The notes below the pieces were generated by a model. The model was not told the DNA's origin. It made no database searches and saw nothing but the letters and a program-made list of their open reading frames with translations. A DNA stretch of 17,296 bases from NCBI GenBank assembly GCA_010672185.1, contig JAAHHL010000055.1, positions 1-17,296 on the forward strand. Direction: 5' to 3'. Origin of the DNA: Caldora sp. SIO3E6 (GTDB lineage: Bacteria > Cyanobacteriota > Cyanobacteriia > Cyanobacteriales > Coleofasciculaceae). How positions within the stretch are numbered: the first letter of the stretch is position 1; each line of letters opens with the position of its first letter. Shown one piece after another: positions 14,446 through 17,296 of this stretch. Both the position numbers and the translations under genes were made by a program.

Positions 14446-14787
14446 ATGCCAATTATCATCGACGTACTACTGTTAATTACCCTGGGAGCCCTAGTGGGAG
14501 TACTACTACAGCGGAATATCCGGAATCCTCAACAGAAGTTGGAAGAAGCCTATAATCGGCAACAGCTAGAAGATGCCTTCTACCGACTACTAGAAGAGCA
14601 AAGCAGTTGTATTTCTTTGATTCAACTAACGGCAGCATCCAGGGTGGATGTGCAACAGGCGAAGCAGTATCTGGAGCAGCAAGTGGAACAGTTGGGTGCG
14701 GTTCCGGAAGTTGATTTGGATGGGGATACGTTTTATCGTTTCCCCAAACTACGCAGGCGTCCCCCTATCGATAGGCTTACTGAATAA
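14446..14787 (+). CDS. Small membrane-anchored protein with winged-helix-like C-terminal part
   Basis: The frame is open from a TTG at 14428, but that codon lies in the foldback repeat. The ATG at 14446 (113 residues) is the more sensible start, although neither has a good Shine-Dalgarno. The N terminus is one hydrophobic span (PIIIDVLLLITLGALVGVLL). It is followed by a basic loop, a charged helical region (QQKLEEAYNRQQLEDAFYRLLEE) and a segment resembling a small winged-helix domain (CISLIQLTAASRVDVQQAK, YLEQQVEQLG, DTFYRFPKL). The N-out/C-in topology would leave the soluble part in the cytoplasm. It is about 120 bases upstream of the first thiL-like start on the same strand. I do not know a function. 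Confidence 0.7.
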   Translation: MPIIIDVLLLITLGALVGVLLQRNIRNPQQKLEEAYNRQQLEDAFYRLLEEQSSCISLIQLTAASRVDVQQAKQYLEQQVEQLGAVPEVDLDGDTFYRFPKLRRRPPIDRLTE

Positions 14788-14824
14788 GTCCATTAACTCT
14801 GGTTTTGAAGTAATAAGTAATAAG

Positions 14825-15097
14825 CAGTAGTAGGACTTCAGTCCAAAAAGAAGCCAGAAACTAGTCATATCAAAGAATTATGTCATCGCAAATCTTAATC
14901 AATCTGTATGAATAGTAATGGCTCTTCCCTACTGGTGGGGGATGTTGGGGAGCAGGGACTTTTAGAGCGGTTACAATGTTTTTGTCCACGGGATATTATT
15001 GGGGATGATGCAGCAGTAATTCCTGCTCCAGAACAGGGACAATCCTTAGTAGTAACCACAGATGTTTTAGTAGATGGGGTACATTTTAGCGATCGCA
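14825..15097 (+). repeat. 273-bp tandem duplication, upstream copy
   Basis: This unit is repeated immediately downstream (15098-15370). I found two substitutions: GGGGAGCAGGG versus GGGGAACAGGG, and GGGGATGATG versus GGAGATGATG. The unit contains 83 bases of thiL leader and the first ~63 codons of thiL. 273 is a multiple of three. The junction lies inside CGATCGCAC, and the copies are adjacent with no spacer. Confidence 0.95.
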
Positions 15098-15171
15098 CAG
15101 TAGTAGGACTTCAGTCCAAAAAGAAGCCAGAAACTAGTCATATCAAAGAATTATGTCATCGCAAATCTTAA
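14908..15171 (+). pseudogene. Truncated thiL 5' copy (87-aa ORF)
   Basis: The first ~63 residues match ThiL (MNSNGSSLLVGDVGEQGLLE, IIGDDAAVIPA, TDVLVDGVHFSDRT). The frame then reads through the second copy of the leader and adds 23 unrelated residues (VVGLQSKKKPETSHIKELCH, then RKS) before TAA at 15169-15171. The nine bases that follow are in frame with the ATG of the full gene at 15181. It lacks everything after the first ATP-binding segment, so it cannot be a kinase. If translated, ribosomes would stop nine bases before the real thiL start, which could couple the two. The first copy carries the same leader as the second. Confidence 0.85.
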
Positions 15172-15370
15172 TCAATCTGTATGAATAGTAATGGCTCTTC
15201 CCTACTGGTGGGGGATGTTGGGGAACAGGGACTTTTAGAGCGGTTACAATGTTTTTGTCCACGGGATATTATTGGAGATGATGCAGCAGTAATTCCTGCT
15301 CCAGAACAGGGACAATCCTTAGTAGTAACCACAGATGTTTTAGTAGATGGGGTACATTTTAGCGATCGCA
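15098..15370 (+). repeat. 273-bp tandem duplication, downstream copy
   Basis: This copy supplies the leader and 5' end of the intact thiL gene. It has two substitutions relative to the upstream copy. It is a natural substrate for RecA-dependent or slippage-type collapse to a single copy. Confidence 0.95.
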
Positions 15371-16194
15371 CTACTAGTCCTCAAGATGTGGGTTGGCGAT
15401 CCGCTGCGGCTAATTTGTCGGATTTAGCTGCCATGGGAGCATCTCCCTTAGGCATTACTGTCGGCTTAAGTATTAATAACGAGGTTGCAGTTAGCTGGGT
15501 TGAGCAACTCTATCAAGGTCTGACCGACTGTTTGCAACAGTATAATACACCCATAGTAGGAGGCGATATCTGTCGTTCTCCTGTAAGGAATGTCTCAATT
15601 ACCGCTTTTGGTCAAGTTTTGCCTGATCGTATTCTTCGTCGCTCCCTTGCCCAAGTAGGGGATGCGATTGTAGTGACGGGGTTACACGGTGCTTCACGAG
15701 GAGGCTTGGAGTTATTGCTCAATCCAGAATTCGGTTTACACCTCAAAGAGACTGAGCGTATGTCTTTGATGCGTGCTCACCAGCGTCCCCAACCAAGGTT
15801 TGATGTTTTGCCCATACTTGAGGATATCTTATCCCCCATTTCCTCAGCAGCGATGGATAGCAGTGATGGCTTGGCAAATGCCGTTGTACAACTATGCCGT
15901 GCTAGTGGGGTTGGTGCTGTAGTTGAAAGAAGCAAAATTCCTTTTCCACCCTCATTGAGCCAATTGGTATCCCCGGAGCAAGTTTGGGACTGGGTATTGT
16001 ATGGTGGTGAAGATTTTGAATTGGTAATGTGCTTGTCGGCGGAGTTAGCTGAGGTATTGGTGGCACAGTTGGGGGAAGGAGCAGCAATTATCGGCAAGAT
16101 TACTACAGGCAATAAGGCTTGGTTAACAGATAGTACTGGCATTTATGCTGATGAAGAGCTGCTTCTCTATCGTGGATTTCAGCATTTTGGTTAG
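15181..16194 (+). CDS. thiL: Thiamine-monophosphate kinase
   Basis: ThiL phosphorylates thiamine monophosphate to thiamine diphosphate with ATP, the last step of cofactor synthesis. The 337 residues match the family length. Family motifs are IGDDAAVI (31-38, metal/ATP), TDVLVDGVHF (51-60), NLSDLAAMGA (78-87), VGGDICRS (126-133), GLHGASRGGLELLL (167-180), MDSSDGLANAV (225-235) and LYGGEDFELV (273-282). The ATG at 15181 has no strong Shine-Dalgarno, and the preceding leader is duplicated. The product provides the cofactor needed by the transketolase-like enzyme at 256-2454, but the two are 12.7 kb apart and need not be linked. The small membrane-anchored gene upstream might be co-transcribed. 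Confidence 0.95.
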   Translation: MNSNGSSLLVGDVGEQGLLERLQCFCPRDIIGDDAAVIPAPEQGQSLVVTTDVLVDGVHFSDRTTSPQDVGWRSAAANLSDLAAMGASPLGITVGLSINNEVAVSWVEQLYQGLTDCLQQYNTPIVGGDICRSPVRNVSITAFGQVLPDRILRRSLAQVGDAIVVTGLHGASRGGLELLLNPEFGLHLKETERMSLMRAHQRPQPRFDVLPILEDILSPISSAAMDSSDGLANAVVQLCRASGVGAVVERSKIPFPPSLSQLVSPEQVWDWVLYGGEDFELVMCLSAELAEVLVAQLGEGAAIIGKITTGNKAWLTDSTGIYADEELLLYRGFQHFG

Positions 16195-16212
16195 ATGTTG
16201 ACGTAGTTTATA

Positions 16213-16252
16213 GAACCACAGAGGCACAGAGGAACACAGAGAAAAGAGGAAG
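16213..16252. repeat. Dispersed repeat 'ACCACAGAGGCACAGAGG', copy B
   Basis: AACCACAGAGGCACAGAGG at 16214-16232 is identical to 2552-2570. It sits in the 60-base convergent gap between thiL and the AAA-like gene. No hairpin terminator was found in this gap. Confidence 0.75.
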
Positions 16253-16254
16253 GT

Positions 16255-17296
16255 CTATCCTCGAATCACAACCACATTGCGATTGCTTGGTGTCATGGCT
16301 GATTCCGTAGTAGTACGTTCTGCAATCGGAGGTAGTCCCTGCCGTTGATCAAAAATTACTAACCACCCTTGATTTATCCCTAACCCAGCTAGATAGCGGT
16401 CTAACTGCTCTAATCCAGCCTTGATGGGGTCTGGACGTCCTTGGCGCCACACCTTCAACTCCATCCCTAAGGTAACATCACCGTACCGCAGACATAAGTC
16501 CATGCGATCGCTACCAATGGCATATTCTCGCTCTAAGGTGCCACCCCCATTCACCACCCGATGTAAAAAAGCCATCAAGACTAAATGGGGTGCTATTTCA
16601 TGGTAAGGAGCACTTTTGAGTAACGGTTCTCCATGCTGTCGCCAAAAAGTAAGAAAGGCTTCTAGCAGCTTCTCCGAGTCTAGTGTTCCATCAGGCATCA
16701 GCCAACTGGGGGCAATTTGGGGTAAGGATGCTTGTGGTGTTTGGCTTAACACCCGGGGTAATATTTCTCGATAGATGGGATTAGCGATGACTAATCCTCC
16801 TTGGGAACTCATACGACATAAGCCCAAATCTATAAGGAATCGCAGATCATCGTTGGGGATATCTCCTAAATCCTGTCCCGCTAGTATCGGTTCAATAATC
16901 GCTCGCACTGGTTTTTCTCGCAGCAGACTAGCCAGACTGTCCAAATGGGTATCCTGCCGTTGAATCAAGATTTCCTTGGCTTGCTCGACATGGTTAGTCT
17001 CAATCGTTTGTTGCGATTCTGGCAAAATAACTTCGACAATTTGCCTTGCTAAAGCATTGACTAACCAAGGTTGTCCCTGGGTTAACTCAAAAGACCTTTG
17101 TACTGCTTCGGGGGAAAAAACTTGACCGGTTGCACTGGTGTGTTGTTCGTAGAGCTCAGCTACTTCTACTTGGGTAAAATTACGTAGGGTTAGGGATTCT
17201 AGTTTGATATTGAAGGGACTAGAGGTGTTGAGACGGTTACTACCTCCCGATGCTATCTTATAATCCCGCACATCCCGCACTCCAATTAGGGCGAGA
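16255..17296 (-). CDS. AAA-like ATPase C-terminal part with PD-(D/E)XK-like nuclease domain (partial)
   Basis: The gene runs off the right edge. The frame is open to 17296 and reads LALIGVRDVRDYKIASGG before the first GTG, so the GTG at 17280 is internal and the P-loop half is outside the window. Numbering from that GTG, residues 1-180 look like the lid and winged-helix end of an AAA-like domain (LTLRNFTQVEVAELY, ELTQGQPWLVNALARQI, LGLCRMSSQGGLVIANPIY). Residues ~195-341 resemble a PD-(D/E)XK domain. Its core is SDRMDLCLRY with D261, then MELKVW with E274-x-K276, and finally GWLVIFDQR (305-313). Proteins of this architecture are widespread in cyanobacteria, often annotated as AAA-like or as PD-(D/E)XK nuclease domain proteins. 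The function is unknown; it may act on DNA in defence or repair. The stop is TAG at 16255-16257. Confidence 0.8.
   Translation of the reverse strand, partial: LALIGVRDVRDYKIASGGSNRLNTSSPFNIKLESLTLRNFTQVEVAELYEQHTSATGQVFSPEAVQRSFELTQGQPWLVNALARQIVEVILPESQQTIETNHVEQAKEILIQRQDTHLDSLASLLREKPVRAIIEPILAGQDLGDIPNDDLRFLIDLGLCRMSSQGGLVIANPIYREILPRVLSQTPQASLPQIAPSWLMPDGTLDSEKLLEAFLTFWRQHGEPLLKSAPYHEIAPHLVLMAFLHRVVNGGGTLEREYAIGSDRMDLCLRYGDVTLGMELKVWRQGRPDPIKAGLEQLDRYLAGLGINQGWLVIFDQRQGLPPIAERTTTESAMTPSNRNVVVIRG

Noticed and set aside
14648..14830. 60-codon plus-strand frame
   Set aside because: It is a different frame within the membrane-anchored protein gene, without its own ribosome site or family signal.
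14895..15371. Two identical 67-codon minus-strand frames antisense to thiL
   Set aside because: They are mirror frames of the 273-bp duplication. Their identity follows from the duplication and not from selection.
1..17296. tRNA or rRNA genes
   Set aside because: I saw no cloverleaf-type tRNA pattern or rRNA signature in either strand. This was by eye, without a covariance search.

Overview
The window reads as cyanobacterial chromosome. The octamer GCGATCGC (HIP1) recurs in genes and spacers, for example at 349-356. The spacers are long and full of palindromic dispersed repeats. The gene families (WD40-STAND proteins, a CHAT protease, Uma2 remnants, a transketolase/phosphoketolase-like enzyme) are typical of large-genome filamentous cyanobacteria. 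I cannot name a genus with confidence.

Layout. 1-128 is an 8-bp tandem repeat array. 256-2454 encodes a thiamine-diphosphate enzyme of the transketolase/phosphoketolase superfamily. 2455-3718 has no intact gene; it holds two Uma2-family remnants and several palindromic elements. 3719-3958 is a small unknown ORF. 4276-7893 is a compact three-gene operon: a CHAT-domain caspase-like protease with a C-terminal adaptor domain, a membrane-spanning STAND NTPase with a similar adaptor at its N terminus and TPRs at its C terminus, and an exported TPR protein. Facing it on the minus strand is an NB-ARC protein with 14 WD40 repeats (8649-12374), followed by a small protein made almost wholly of three 40-41-residue repeats (8079-8489). 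12528-13686 holds a 66-aa protein and an HD-domain phosphohydrolase-like protein. 13874-14260 is the C-terminal remnant of a subtilisin-like protease. 14446-14787 is a small membrane-anchored protein, followed by thiL (15181-16194), whose 5' end is preceded by a 273-bp tandem copy of itself and its leader. 16255-17296 is the C-terminal part of an AAA-like protein ending in a PD-(D/E)XK-like domain; its N terminus lies outside the window.

Main interpretation. The most interesting part is 4276-12374, where two STAND systems converge. In the first, the C-terminal ~70 residues of the CHAT protease align by eye with the N-terminal ~66 residues of the neighbouring STAND NTPase. This suggests a homotypic adaptor pair that brings the protease to the switch. 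One membrane span with a basic cytoplasmic flank separates the NTPase from its TPRs, and the third gene encodes an exported TPR protein. A working model is a sensor that detects something at or beyond the membrane and activates an intracellular caspase-like effector, as in abortive immunity or programmed cell death. In the second system the NB-ARC-WD40 gene has a leader with three mutually complementary segments, and downstream lies an unrecognised tandem-repeat protein. These functions are inferred from domain architecture and are not shown by the sequence alone.
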